Both the position numbers and the translations under genes were made by a program. Source: Paracoccaceae bacterium (GTDB taxonomy: Bacteria; Pseudomonadota; Alphaproteobacteria; Rhodobacterales; Rhodobacteraceae). From it: DNA of 64,000 nucleotides. The notes under the pieces were generated by a model that did not search any database, was not told the DNA's origin, and worked only from the letters and a program-made list of their open reading frames with translations. Position 1 is the stretch's first letter. Every line of letters starts with the position of its first letter. Of this stretch, positions 8,215-17,042 are shown piece after piece. The stretch spans positions 744,001-808,000 of the forward strand of contig JACKKD010000003.1 in the NCBI GenBank assembly GCA_020637675.1. The letters are read 5' to 3'.

Positions 8215-8979
8215 ATGGCCGATCCGACCTGCGCGCTTGCCGCGCCCGATGCCTTTGACACCGCGACCCGCGAAGCGGTCTACCGCACCATCCTCACCCG
8301 CCGCGACACCCGCGGCGACTTCCTGCCCGACCCGGTGGCGCCCGAACGGCTCAGCCGGGTGCTGCTGGCGGCGCATCACGCGCCCTCGGTCGGCTTCATG
8401 CAGCCCTGGGATTTTCTCCTGCTGCGCGACCCGGGCACCCGCCGGCAGGTGCATGACCTGTTCGCGAAGGCGAATGCTGAGGCGGCGCTGATGTTCGAGG
8501 CCGAGCGGCGCGAGACCTATCGGGGGCTGAAGCTCGAAGGCATCCTCGAGGCGCCGCTCAACATCTGCGTGACCTGCGACCGCGGCCGCGCCGGGCCGGT
8601 GGTGATCGGGCGCACGCACATCCCGATGATGGACCTCTTCTCGTCGGTCTGCGCGGTGCAGAACCTCTGGCTCGCGGCCCGGGCCGAGGGGCTGGGAGTG
8701 GGCTGGGTTTCCATTCTCGACAACGCCGCGCTCGCCGCGGCGCTCGGCCTGCCCAAGGGGGTCGTGCCAGTCGCCTATCTCTGCCTCGGGCATGTGCGCG
8801 GCTTCCACCGCCGCCCCGAGCTCGAAGCGGCCGGCTGGCGACGGCGGCTGCCGATCATCGATCACGTCCACCACGACCGCTGGGGCAATGCCGGCGCGGA
8901 TATGCACCTGGCCGAACGGCTCGACACGGATCAGGCCGCGATCGAGACGGGGCGGTTTCTGGTCGAACGGCTCGACTGA
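8215..8979 (+). CDS. bluB: 5,6-dimethylbenzimidazole synthase BluB
   Basis: BluB breaks down reduced FMN with oxygen to form 5,6-dimethylbenzimidazole, the lower ligand of cobalamin. The 254-residue protein belongs to the nitroreductase fold. It shows the family pattern RRDTRGDFLPDPV, HAPSVGFMQPWDFLL and GVGWVSILD. The ATG at 8215 has AAGGGGAC upstream; a longer frame starting at 8161 would begin inside the riboswitch. The cobalamin riboswitch immediately upstream independently supports the assignment. Confidence 0.95.
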   Translation: MADPTCALAAPDAFDTATREAVYRTILTRRDTRGDFLPDPVAPERLSRVLLAAHHAPSVGFMQPWDFLLLRDPGTRRQVHDLFAKANAEAALMFEAERRETYRGLKLEGILEAPLNICVTCDRGRAGPVVIGRTHIPMMDLFSSVCAVQNLWLAARAEGLGVGWVSILDNAALAAALGLPKGVVPVAYLCLGHVRGFHRRPELEAAGWRRRLPIIDHVHHDRWGNAGADMHLAERLDTDQAAIETGRFLVERLD

Positions 8980-9055
8980 CCTCGCGGGCGGCGGGCGGGC
9001 TTTACAACGCCGCCCGCCGCGGCGACTGTTGTCGCGCGGCAGGAAGGGAGCCGAG

Positions 9056-9499
9056 ATGGATATCACGACGGCGGTCATCACCTGTTTCTCGAAATACGCG
9101 ACCTTCTCGGGACGCTCCCGAAGGGCGGAATTCTGGTGGTTCGCGCTCTTCAACCTCGGGGTGATGCTGATCCTCGCGGTGATCGACGCAAGCGCGGGCG
9201 GCCCGCACCGCTGGATGATGGGCGGGGAGGGGCCGAGCCCGGTCGGCACGCTCTACTGGCTGGTGGTCTTCCTGCCGTCGCTTGCCGTCACCGTGCGGCG
9301 GTTGCATGACACCGACCGCATCGGCTGGTGGGTGCTACTGCAGTTCCTCCCCGTGATCGGCCCCCTGATCCTCATCTGGTTCCTCGCCACGCCCGGAACA
9401 CCGGGGCCCAACCGCTTCGGACCCGATCCGCTCGGCCTGCCGCCAGGCGGGCCGGACGGGTTCACGCCCTCGTCGCTTCCGAAGGTGCCGCGGCGCTGA
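9056..9499 (+). CDS. DUF805 membrane protein
   Basis: This is a 147-residue membrane protein of the DUF805 (YhaH-like) family. It has the characteristic start with FSGRSRRAEFWWFALFN, several hydrophobic helices, the VRRLHDTDRIGWW motif, and a polar C-terminal tail containing PGTPGPNRFGPDP. The ATG at 9056 is preceded by GGAAGGGAG. The biochemical role of DUF805 proteins is not established. It converges on gshA with only 3 bp between stops. Confidence 0.88.
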   Translation: MDITTAVITCFSKYATFSGRSRRAEFWWFALFNLGVMLILAVIDASAGGPHRWMMGGEGPSPVGTLYWLVVFLPSLAVTVRRLHDTDRIGWWVLLQFLPVIGPLILIWFLATPGTPGPNRFGPDPLGLPPGGPDGFTPSSLPKVPRR

Positions 9500-9502
9500 G
9501 GC

Positions 9503-10873
9503 TCAGTAGCTGTATTCACCGTAGATGCGGCTGAGGTCGCCCGCCCATTCGCCGTGATACTTCTCCAGAAGCTCGTCGGCCGGGACCTTGCCCGTCTCGA
9601 TGCTTTCCTGCAGCGCGTTGAGGAAATGCGTCTCGTCGGGGACGAGCCCGCCGACACCGGGCCGGGCGCGCGCCTTCAGCCCGGCCTCGGATATCCTCAC
9701 CGCCTCGCGGGCGATGTCGAGCAGGCGGATGCCCTTCGCCTCGCCCTGAAGGGCATGGACCGAAGCCGCGGCGCGCAGACCGTCGCGCGTTTCGGCGTCC
9801 CAGCCCTTGGCGAGATCCCAGGCGGCATCGAGCGCGGTCTGGTCGTAGAGAAGCCCGACCCAGAACGCCGGCAGCGCGCAGAGCCGCCGCCAGGGCCCGC
9901 CGTCGGCGCCGCGTGTCTCCATGTATTTCTTGATCCGTGCCTCGGGGAAGATCGTCGTCAGATGGTCGGCCCAGTCGGAAAGCGTGGGCTTTTCCCCCGG
10001 CAGCGCCGGCAATTCGCCCTTGAGGAAGTCGCGGAAGGACTGGCCGAGCGCGTTGATGTACCTCCCGTCGCGGTAGACGAAGTACATCGGCACGTCGAGT
10101 GCGTAGTCGACATAGCGCTCGAACCCCATGCCGTCCTCGAACACGAAGGGCAGCATCCCCGTCCGCGCCGGATCGAGGTTCTGCCAGATGTGGCTGCGCC
10201 AGCTCTTGCGGCCATTGGGCTTGCCGTCGAGGAAGGGCGAATTCGCGAAAAGCGCGGTGGCAACCGGCTGCAAGGCCAGCGCCACGCGGAACTTCTTCAC
10301 CATGTCGGCTTCCGAGGCGAAGTCGAGGTTCACCTGTACGGTGCAGGTGCGGTACATCATCGTCTTTCCCATGGTGCCGACGCGGTCCATGTAGTCGGTC
10401 ATCAGCCGATAGCGCCCCTTGGGCATCATCGGCATCTCCTCCTGCCGCCAGATCGGCGCGGCACCGAGCCCGATGAACCGTGCGCCGATTCCGTCGGCCA
10501 CCGTCTGCACCTCGCGCAGGTGCTCGTTCACCTCGTCACAGGTCTGGTGGATCGTCTCCACCGGTGCGCCCGAAAGCTCCAGTTGCCCCCCGGGCTCCAG
10601 GCTCACGTTGGCGCCGTTCTGGCTGAGCCCGATGATGTTGCCCTGTTCGAGCACCGGCTGCCAGCCGTAGCGCTCCGCCAGCCCTTCGAGCATCGCCTTG
10701 ATCGAGCGCGGGCCGTCGTAGGGCAGGGGCTTCAGGCTGTCCTTGCAGTAGCCGAACTTCTCGTGCTCGGTGCCGATGCGCCAGTCCGCCTTCGGCTTGC
10801 AGCCCGCCGCGAGATAGTCCGCGAGGTCCTCGAACCTCTCGATCGGGCCGCCGCCCTGTTGTGGAATGGACAT
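9503..10873 (-). CDS. gshA: Glutamate--cysteine ligase (plant/alphaproteobacterial type)
   Basis: This enzyme catalyses the first step of glutathione synthesis, joining glutamate and cysteine with ATP. The 456-residue protein has RIGTEHEKFGY near the N-terminus, SLEPGGQLELSGAP, MYRTCTVQVNLDF and YMETRGADGGPWRR. These are typical of the GshA class shared by alphaproteobacteria and plants rather than the E. coli type. Its glutathione product fits with the S-formylglutathione hydrolase gene further along the window. Confidence 0.94.
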   Translation of the reverse strand: MSIPQQGGGPIERFEDLADYLAAGCKPKADWRIGTEHEKFGYCKDSLKPLPYDGPRSIKAMLEGLAERYGWQPVLEQGNIIGLSQNGANVSLEPGGQLELSGAPVETIHQTCDEVNEHLREVQTVADGIGARFIGLGAAPIWRQEEMPMMPKGRYRLMTDYMDRVGTMGKTMMYRTCTVQVNLDFASEADMVKKFRVALALQPVATALFANSPFLDGKPNGRKSWRSHIWQNLDPARTGMLPFVFEDGMGFERYVDYALDVPMYFVYRDGRYINALGQSFRDFLKGELPALPGEKPTLSDWADHLTTIFPEARIKKYMETRGADGGPWRRLCALPAFWVGLLYDQTALDAAWDLAKGWDAETRDGLRAAASVHALQGEAKGIRLLDIAREAVRISEAGLKARARPGVGGLVPDETHFLNALQESIETGKVPADELLEKYHGEWAGDLSRIYGEYSY

Positions 10874-10980
10874 GGGATCGCCTCGACCGGTTTCTGCGCA
10901 ACGGAGCGAAAGACCTGAAGCGCCCTCGCCGTCAAGTCAAGACTGCGGACCGGACGCGCGCCATGACTTTTCGTGATTGC

Positions 10981-11490
10981 TCACACCCGCGACAGCCGCG
11001 CCTGAGGTCGGGTCCAGAGCGGCAGTGTCGGCTGGCCATGATCGAGTGCCGCGACAAGGGCGGACATGTCGATGCCCGGCAGGGCCGCGAAGGCATCGTA
11101 GAGCCGGTCTGCCCCGGCCGCATCGACCGGAATCAGGAGGACTTGGCCGTCGCCGGTCCGGAGCCGCCAGGCACGGGCGCCGTAGTGCTCGGCAAGGCAC
11201 AGTTCGGCGAGGTCCGCGAGCGCCACGAATCCGCCGAAGGTCGGGCCGAAGTAGCCGACCTGGCCCTCGTCAACCTCGACGAAGCCTGGCGCGTCGATAC
11301 CGCGTAGGAAGCGGATACGGCGGAGTGCGATGAGGCCCCAGCCCGCCGCGAGGGCAACGATCGCCAGCCCCAGCGGCAGAAGCACATATCCGCCGCCGGA
11401 CAACGTCCAGAGACCGAATGCAGCCAGAGCCGCCGCCGCGATCACCTCGCGCCAGCGCCGCGCCAACGCGCCGACCTCGGGACGAATCAT
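10981..11490 (-). CDS. Two-TM conserved protein downstream of rsmE
   Basis: This 169-residue protein has two adjacent hydrophobic helices (about residues 16-55) and a soluble C-terminal part with the conserved-looking segment GFVEVDEGQVGYFGPTFGGF. No catalytic motif is recognised. The start ATG overlaps the rsmE stop (ATGA), so it is translated together with RsmE. The soluble region may lie in the cytoplasm and resembles PH-like membrane-associated domains, which is only a guess. Confidence 0.7.
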   Translation of the reverse strand: MIRPEVGALARRWREVIAAAALAAFGLWTLSGGGYVLLPLGLAIVALAAGWGLIALRRIRFLRGIDAPGFVEVDEGQVGYFGPTFGGFVALADLAELCLAEHYGARAWRLRTGDGQVLLIPVDAAGADRLYDAFAALPGIDMSALVAALDHGQPTLPLWTRPQARLSRV

Positions 11491-12227
11491 GCCCGCGTCC
11501 AGTCGCCGAGATGCGCCTGCCAGAGCGCCAGGAGCGCCACGGCGGCCGTCTCCGCCCTCAGGATCCGGGGGCCGAGCGCGACGGGCGTCACGAACGGGCG
11601 CGTCCGTAGCCCTTCCCGCTCCGCCGGCGAAAAGCCGCCCTCCGGGCCGATGAGAATGGCCGAAGGGCCGGGCGCGAGCGAGGCGAGGACCTCGCGCGGC
11701 GACCCGATGCCGGCCGCACCCTCGTCGGCCCAGAGAAGCCGTCGCCCCTCGTCCCAGCGCGCGAGCACACGCGCAAGCGGCGCAGGCTCTGCCACCGCGG
11801 GCAGCGACAGCGCCCCGCACTGTTCGGCAGCCTCGCGGACATGCGCCTCCGCCTTGTCGCAGCGGAACCTTTCCGCGTTGGTGTAGTCGGTGGTCACCGG
11901 CACCAGCCGCGCCACGCCCAATTCAACCGCCTTCTCGACGATGAATTCCGTGCGCGCCTTCTTCACCGGGGCGAAGAGAAGCCAGAGGTCGGGCGGCCCG
12001 GCTTGCGCGCGGGTGCGTTCGAGGCAGCGGAGCGTGCCTTTCCGCTTGCCCGCCTCGATAACCTCTGCAAGCCATTCGCCGTCACGGCCGTTGAAGACCC
12101 GGGCCGGCGATCCCAATCCCTCCCGCATCACGCCGAAAAGGTAGTGCGCCTGCGCTTCCGTCAGGGCAACGGATTGCCCCGGCGCGAGTGGCTGGTCTAC
12201 ACAGAGCCTGATCTTCGCCTGAACCAT
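11487..12227 (-). CDS. rsmE: 16S rRNA m3U1498 methyltransferase RsmE
   Basis: RsmE methylates N3 of U1498 in 16S rRNA using S-adenosylmethionine. The 246-residue protein has an N-terminal PUA-like part (KIRLCVDQPLAPGQSV, AHYLFGVMR) and the SPOUT knot motif ILIGPEGGFSPAERE, followed by LGPRILRAETAA. The start at 12227 is fixed by this conserved N-terminus, although its ribosome binding site is poor. Its ATG is only 12 bp from the divergent ubiA ATG, so the two genes share one very short control region. Confidence 0.93.
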   Translation of the reverse strand: MVQAKIRLCVDQPLAPGQSVALTEAQAHYLFGVMREGLGSPARVFNGRDGEWLAEVIEAGKRKGTLRCLERTRAQAGPPDLWLLFAPVKKARTEFIVEKAVELGVARLVPVTTDYTNAERFRCDKAEAHVREAAEQCGALSLPAVAEPAPLARVLARWDEGRRLLWADEGAAGIGSPREVLASLAPGPSAILIGPEGGFSPAEREGLRTRPFVTPVALGPRILRAETAAVALLALWQAHLGDWTRA

Positions 12228-12239
12228 GAGCCGGAACTT

Positions 12240-13217
12240 ATGAGCGCGCCCGACGAAACGCCAGAGCCCGAGGGCGCCGTTGCCGGAACGGTCGCCGACG
12301 CGGTGCGCGGCAACTGGGTGGACCGCCTCGCCCCCGGCTTCGCGCGGCCCTACCTCCGGCTGAGCCGCGCCGACCGGCCGATCGGGACCTGGCTTCTGCT
12401 CATCCCCTGCTGGTGGGGCGTTGCGCTGGCCGCCGCGCAGGACGGCTGGCGACTCTGGGACGCCTGGATCTGGCTCGGCTGCGCGCTGGGGGCCTGGCTT
12501 ATGCGCGGCGCGGGCTGCACCTGGAACGACATCACCGACCGCGACTTCGACGCCGCCGTGGCGCGCACGCGGTCGCGGCCGATCCCGTCGGGCCAGGTCA
12601 GCGTCCGGCAGGCGGTGATCTGGATGGCGGCGCAGATGGCGGCCGCCGGGCTGGTCCTGCTGTCCTTTAACGGGCTTGCCGTCTTGCTCGGGCTCTCCTC
12701 GCTCGGCCTCGTGGCAATCTACCCCTTTGCCAAGCGCTTCACCTGGTGGCCGCAGCTTTTCCTGGGGCTTGCGTTCAACTGGGGCGCCATCCTTGCTTAT
12801 GCCGCCCATTCCGGGCGGGTGGACTTGGCGGCGGTGCTTCTTTACGCCGCCGGCATCGCCTGGACGCTCTTCTACGACACGATCTACGCCCATCAGGACA
12901 AGGAAGACGACGTGCTGATCGGCGTGAAGTCCACGGCGCGGCTCTTTGGTGCGGCGACGGGCAAGTGGCTCGCCCGCTTCCTTGTGGCGACCGTCGGCCT
13001 GATGACGCTGGCCGTGCTCGTGGCGCTCCTGCCGGCAGCGGGTCCGTTGAAGCTCGGCCTCGCGCTTTTGGCGCCCTGGGCCATGGGCTGGCATCTTCTC
13101 TGGCAGATGAACCGGCTCGACATCGACGATCCGGCAAACTGCCTCAGGCTCTTCCGCGCGAACCGCGACACCGGGCTTGTCGCTGCGCTGTTTCTTGCCG
13201 CCGCCGCCTTACTCTGA
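12240..13217 (+). CDS. ubiA: 4-hydroxybenzoate polyprenyltransferase UbiA
   Basis: This integral membrane enzyme attaches the polyprenyl tail to 4-hydroxybenzoate in ubiquinone synthesis. The 325-residue protein has both Asp-rich motifs of the family, NDITDRDFDAAVARTRSRP and YDTIYAHQDKEDD, plus roughly nine hydrophobic helices. A polar N-terminal extension with ADAVRGNWVDRLAP is typical of alphaproteobacterial UbiA. The start is chosen at the first ATG after the rsmE start; its ribosome binding site is weak. Confidence 0.93.
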   Translation: MSAPDETPEPEGAVAGTVADAVRGNWVDRLAPGFARPYLRLSRADRPIGTWLLLIPCWWGVALAAAQDGWRLWDAWIWLGCALGAWLMRGAGCTWNDITDRDFDAAVARTRSRPIPSGQVSVRQAVIWMAAQMAAAGLVLLSFNGLAVLLGLSSLGLVAIYPFAKRFTWWPQLFLGLAFNWGAILAYAAHSGRVDLAAVLLYAAGIAWTLFYDTIYAHQDKEDDVLIGVKSTARLFGAATGKWLARFLVATVGLMTLAVLVALLPAAGPLKLGLALLAPWAMGWHLLWQMNRLDIDDPANCLRLFRANRDTGLVAALFLAAAALL

Positions 13218-13282
13218 TTGATCCGGCCCGCCCGCCCCCTTATGCAAGGGCGGTCCGCCCCACTGCCAAGGCGCGCCTCCCC

Positions 13283-15241
13283 ATGCGTTTTCCTCTGCCG
13301 CTGCCCCGCACCCTGAGCTTTCCCACGAACCTGCCCGTGCGGCTGATACTTCCCGGCTTCCTTCTGCTGGCTGCTTTGCTCAGCCTTCTGGCCGCGACCG
13401 TCGCGGCGGGCTTCGTGGAGCGTCGGTCGGCCGAGGGCGTGACCGGGGCGCTCGCCGCCGTTGGGCAGGACTGGGTCGAGGTCCTGGCCGACGGGCTCCA
13501 GATCACGCTTGCCGGCACCGCGCCCTCCGAGGCGGAGCGATTCCGGGCGTTGACGGCCGCGGGTACCGTGGTGGACCCGGATCGCGTGATCGACACGATG
13601 GACGTGGCCGATCCTGCCGCACTCAAGGCGCCGGACTTCACCGTCGAGATCCTGCGCAATGGCGACGGCGTCTCTCTCATCGGACTGGTTCCTTCCGCGA
13701 CTGACCGCGAAGGACTGGCGGTGAAACTCGGCGAGGCCGCGGGCGACGGCACGGTGACGGACATGCTGGAGGCGGCCGACCATCCGGTGCCCAAAGGATG
13801 GGCGGCAGCGCTCGATTTCGGGATCGAGGCGCTGGCCACGCTGCCGCGCTCGAAGGTCTCGATCTTCGCGGATCGCGTGGCGATCACCGCGATTTCCGAC
13901 AGCGCGGCGGAAAAGGCGCGACTGGAGGCCGACCTCAGCCGCCGTGCGCCCAAGGGCATCAGGCTCATGCTCGACATCTCGGCGCCGCGGCCGGTGATCA
14001 CCCCCTTCACGCTGCGATTCCTGATCGACGAGAACGGCGCACGTTTCGACGCCTGCTCGGCCGACAGCGAGAAGGCACGCGACCGGATCATCGCCGCGGC
14101 CAACGCGGCAGGTGCCACCCGCAAGATCGCCTGCACCATCGGGCTTGGTGTGCCAACACCCGCCTGGGCCGACGCGGTCACCATGGCACTGGCCGCGATG
14201 AAGGAGCTTGGCGCCGGGTCGGTCACCTTCTCGGATGCCGACATTTCGCTGGTGGCCGCCGAGACGGTGTCCCAGGACGCCTTTGACCGCGTAGTGGGCG
14301 AACTCGAATCGAACCTGCCCGAGGTCTTTTCTCTCCACGCCGTGCTTACGCCCAGACCGACGGAGGAGTCGGCGGCGTCGGTGGTGCCCGAGTTTGTCGC
14401 GACGCTTTCGTCCGAAGGCAAGCTCGAGATGCGCGGCAGGCTCGGCGACGCGCTCTCGCGCGATGCCGTGGACAGCTTCGCCCGGGCGCGCTTCGGCTCC
14501 GTCTCCGTCCATGCCGCTACGCGCCTCGCCCCGGACATGCCCGCCGGCTGGACGGTCCGGGTCCTCGCGACCCTCGAGGCGCTTGCGGAACTCGACAACG
14601 GCACCGCGCAGGTACGCCCCGAGATCATCAGGGTATCCGGCGTGACCGGCTCTTCCATCGCATCCGACAACGTCGCGCGGATCCTGTCGAGCCGCCTGGG
14701 CGAAGGGCTGAACTTCAAGCTCGACATCCGCTATGACGCGAAGCTCGACCCGCTTCTCGGGCTGCCCACGGACGAGGAGTGCGTGGACGGGATCAACGCG
14801 ATCCTCGCCGAACACAAGATCAACTTCGAGCCTGGCTCCGCCCAGATTGCCCGCGATGCGGCCGGGACGCTCGACAAGATTGCCGAACAGATGAAGCAAT
14901 GCGCTGACTTTCCGATGGAGGTCGGGGGCCACACCGACGCCCAGGGCCGGGAAGAGATGAACCTCGAGCTCAGCCAGAAGCGGGCCGAGGCCGTCGTCGC
15001 CGCGCTGATGGAGCGTCGGGTCCTGACCGGAAACCTCACCGCCACGGGCTTTGGCGAGACCGTGCCCATCGGTGAGAACGAGACCGAGGCGGGCCGGGAG
15101 GCCAACCGCCGGATCGAGTTCCGTCTGATCAAGCCCGCAGCCACGGCTGCGACGGAAGGCCAGGCAGAGGACGGGGTACCTGTCGTCGTCAACACGCCGG
15201 CCGATGACACGGCAAAGCCGAAACCGCGGCCGGACCGTTGA
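13283..15241 (+). CDS. OmpA-family envelope protein with BON-like repeats
   Basis: This 652-residue protein has an N-terminal membrane anchor or signal (LILPGFLLLAALLSLLAATV, about 24-43), several repeats resembling BON domains (for example DGLQITLAGTAPSEAERF and DGVSLIGLVPSATDREG), and a C-terminal OmpA domain (about 505-630). The OmpA domain has the peptidoglycan-binding pattern VGGHTDAQGREEMNLELSQ and NRRIEF. It probably links the inner membrane to peptidoglycan in the periplasm. The ATG is placed at 13283 because the hydrophobic anchor then lies near the N-terminus. It is followed by a small coiled-coil membrane protein. Confidence 0.85.
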   Translation: MRFPLPLPRTLSFPTNLPVRLILPGFLLLAALLSLLAATVAAGFVERRSAEGVTGALAAVGQDWVEVLADGLQITLAGTAPSEAERFRALTAAGTVVDPDRVIDTMDVADPAALKAPDFTVEILRNGDGVSLIGLVPSATDREGLAVKLGEAAGDGTVTDMLEAADHPVPKGWAAALDFGIEALATLPRSKVSIFADRVAITAISDSAAEKARLEADLSRRAPKGIRLMLDISAPRPVITPFTLRFLIDENGARFDACSADSEKARDRIIAAANAAGATRKIACTIGLGVPTPAWADAVTMALAAMKELGAGSVTFSDADISLVAAETVSQDAFDRVVGELESNLPEVFSLHAVLTPRPTEESAASVVPEFVATLSSEGKLEMRGRLGDALSRDAVDSFARARFGSVSVHAATRLAPDMPAGWTVRVLATLEALAELDNGTAQVRPEIIRVSGVTGSSIASDNVARILSSRLGEGLNFKLDIRYDAKLDPLLGLPTDEECVDGINAILAEHKINFEPGSAQIARDAAGTLDKIAEQMKQCADFPMEVGGHTDAQGREEMNLELSQKRAEAVVAALMERRVLTGNLTATGFGETVPIGENETEAGREANRRIEFRLIKPAATAATEGQAEDGVPVVVNTPADDTAKPKPRPDR

Positions 15242-15292
15242 CGCGCCCGGGCGGGGCTTGACCGGCAGGAAACGAACAGCCAAAGCAGGGCC

Positions 15293-15619
15293 ATGAACAG
15301 AACCGAACTCATCATCGCCACGGCGATCATCCTCTTCGTGGCCTTCGGGCTAGGTTGGTTCGCCTGCTGGTTCGTCCATCGCCTCAGCCGGGTCACGAAG
15401 GCCGAGATCGACGACCTGGAAAAGATGGCGCGCGACCTGCACGAGGCCGAGGAAACCCGCGATGCCGCGATCACCTTCCTCGAAAGCCGCGAGGCGGAAC
15501 TGACCAACCGGCTCAACCAGTCGCAGGCGGAACTGCGGGCGGCGATGGACGGCCTGCGTGACGCCAGGGCCGAGGCCGAGGAACTGCGCGCCTACATCGA
15601 GCGGATGCACGCCGGCTGA
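15293..15619 (+). CDS. Small membrane-anchored coiled-coil protein
   Basis: This 108-residue protein has one transmembrane helix (IIATAIILFVAFGLGWFACW, residues 7-26) followed by a long charged heptad-rich region (about 37-104) predicted to form a coiled coil. No named family is recognised with certainty. It lies 51 bp downstream of the OmpA/BON gene, so the two may form a two-gene envelope unit, and it converges with moaE. Confidence 0.7.
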   Translation: MNRTELIIATAIILFVAFGLGWFACWFVHRLSRVTKAEIDDLEKMARDLHEAEETRDAAITFLESREAELTNRLNQSQAELRAAMDGLRDARAEAEELRAYIERMHAG

Positions 15620-15629
15620 CCGGTCCTGC

Positions 15630-16076
15630 CTACCACCGCGTCAGCGCTTCCTCATCCTCCTCGGTCGCGGCGACCCATGTCGCGCCATCGGCGCCGATTT
15701 CCTTCTTCCAGAAGGGCGCGCGGGACTTCAGGTAGTCCATCAGGAATTCCGCCGCCTCGAAGGCCGCGACCCGATGGCGCGCGGCCGTCGCCACCATCAT
15801 GATCGCCTCGCCGGGTGCGAGCGGGCCGTAGCGGTGAATGACCAGAAGTTCGGCCAGGCTCCACCGCACATGCGCCTCCTCCGCGATTGCCGCGATCGCC
15901 TTCTCGGTCATCCCGGGATAGTGCTCGATCTCCATCCGCGCCAGTTGCCCGCTGTCGTCGCGGACGATGCCGAGAAATGTGACGACCGCGCCCACGCCGC
16001 GCCCACCGGCGCCGAAGCCGGCGCATTCCGCGCCGTAGTCGAAGGGTTCCGCCTGGACACGGACCCGGACCGCCAT
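15630..16076 (-). CDS. moaE: Molybdopterin synthase large subunit MoaE
   Basis: MoaE is the catalytic subunit that, with MoaD, inserts two sulfurs into precursor Z (cPMP) to make molybdopterin. The 148-residue protein shows GRGVGAVVTFLGIVRD, MEIEHYPGMTEKAI, the HRYGPLAPGEAIMMV core and the conserved catalytic lysines in RAPFWKKE. It lies 3 bp after moaD in a pgsA-moaD-moaE operon. Confidence 0.95.
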   Translation of the reverse strand: MAVRVRVQAEPFDYGAECAGFGAGGRGVGAVVTFLGIVRDDSGQLARMEIEHYPGMTEKAIAAIAEEAHVRWSLAELLVIHRYGPLAPGEAIMMVATAARHRVAAFEAAEFLMDYLKSRAPFWKKEIGADGATWVAATEEDEEALTRW

Positions 16077-16079
16077 GGC

Positions 16080-16328
16080 TCAGCCCCCAGTCATCGGCGG
16101 GAAGAAGGCGACCTCGCGCACGCCGGCAAGCGGCGCGGAGAAATCGGCAAGCTGCTGGTCGAGTGCCACCCGCAAGCTTCGCAGGTCGGCGAAGGCGGCG
16201 GCATAGCGGTCTTCGCGGGACCTCAGTTCCGCGACGAGATCGGCCACGGTCGCGGCCGATGTATCGACCCGCTCGCGCGGCAGGCCGATGCGCTCGCGCA
16301 CCCAGGCGAAGTAGAGCACGTCGATCAT
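16080..16328 (-). CDS. moaD: Molybdopterin synthase small subunit MoaD
   Basis: This 82-residue ubiquitin-fold sulfur carrier ends in the required Gly-Gly (PPMTGG), which is thiocarboxylated and inserted into the MoaE active site. The N-terminal MIDVLYFAWVRERIGLP is typical. The start ATG overlaps the pgsA stop by 4 bp. A much longer frame upstream is only read-through of the pgsA region in another frame. Confidence 0.93.
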   Translation of the reverse strand: MIDVLYFAWVRERIGLPRERVDTSAATVADLVAELRSREDRYAAAFADLRSLRVALDQQLADFSAPLAGVREVAFFPPMTGG

Positions 16329-16990
16329 CGTTCGTCCTTCAGAAACGGCAGGGCCTTGCGGAAGTATTCCCACCCCGTGAGGAATGTGAGAACGGCCGCG
16401 ATCCAGATCAAGCCGAGCCCGACGAAGGTGGCATAGGAAGAACAGCCACGCACCCCGCATGAGCGGATCGGGTCGGCGAGCCCGGCCGTGACAAGGTCGG
16501 CATATTCCTCGGGGGTTAGGCCGCGCCGCGCGATGCCTTCGAGATGTTCGAGCCCGGTGCCGAGGAAGAGAATGGCTATGGCGATCATCTGCGCCGTGGT
16601 CTTCCACTTTGCAAGGTTCGTGACCTTCAGAGAGCCCGCCGTGGCGCCGAGGTACTCCCTCAGTCCCGAGACGAAGACCTCACGGAAGAGGATCAGCGTC
16701 GCTGGCAGGATCAGCCAGGGGTTCATCCCCGAGTAGCCGGTCAGCACCATGATCGCGATCACCACCATCGCCTTGTCGGCGATCGGATCGAGCATGGCGC
16801 CGAACTTCGATTCCTGCTTCCAGAGCCGTGCGAGATAGCCGTCGAAATAATCGGTGATGGCGGCGGAGACGAAGAGGACGAGCGCGAACCAGTCTGCCCA
16901 GGGCCGGTGAAAATAAAGGAACATCACCGCGACACCGGGTGCGGCGAGCAGGCGGAGGACCGTCAGCGTGTTCGGGATCGTCCATCTCAT
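16325..16990 (-). CDS. pgsA: CDP-diacylglycerol--glycerol-3-phosphate 3-phosphatidyltransferase
   Basis: PgsA makes phosphatidylglycerol phosphate, the committed step to phosphatidylglycerol and cardiolipin. The 221-residue integral membrane protein has the CDP-alcohol phosphotransferase motif from 47 on (DYFDGYLAR, then FGAMLDPIADK) and begins with the typical RWTIPNTLTVLRLLAAP. It also has an unusual short insertion with two cysteines (IRSCGVRGCSSY) before the last helix. In related genomes pgsA commonly follows uvrC directly; here the two are separated by about 4.9 kb. Confidence 0.94.
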   Translation of the reverse strand: MRWTIPNTLTVLRLLAAPGVAVMFLYFHRPWADWFALVLFVSAAITDYFDGYLARLWKQESKFGAMLDPIADKAMVVIAIMVLTGYSGMNPWLILPATLILFREVFVSGLREYLGATAGSLKVTNLAKWKTTAQMIAIAILFLGTGLEHLEGIARRGLTPEEYADLVTAGLADPIRSCGVRGCSSYATFVGLGLIWIAAVLTFLTGWEYFRKALPFLKDER

Positions 16991-17042
16991 GGCGGCACCC
17001 TAGCGACTGGCGGCGGCAACTGGAAGAGGCGTGACCCGCCGC

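Noticed and set aside
12893..15283. 796-codon open frame opposite the OmpA/BON gene
   Set aside because: High-GC coding sequences commonly keep the opposite strand open; this frame has no ribosome binding site, no family features and a random composition.
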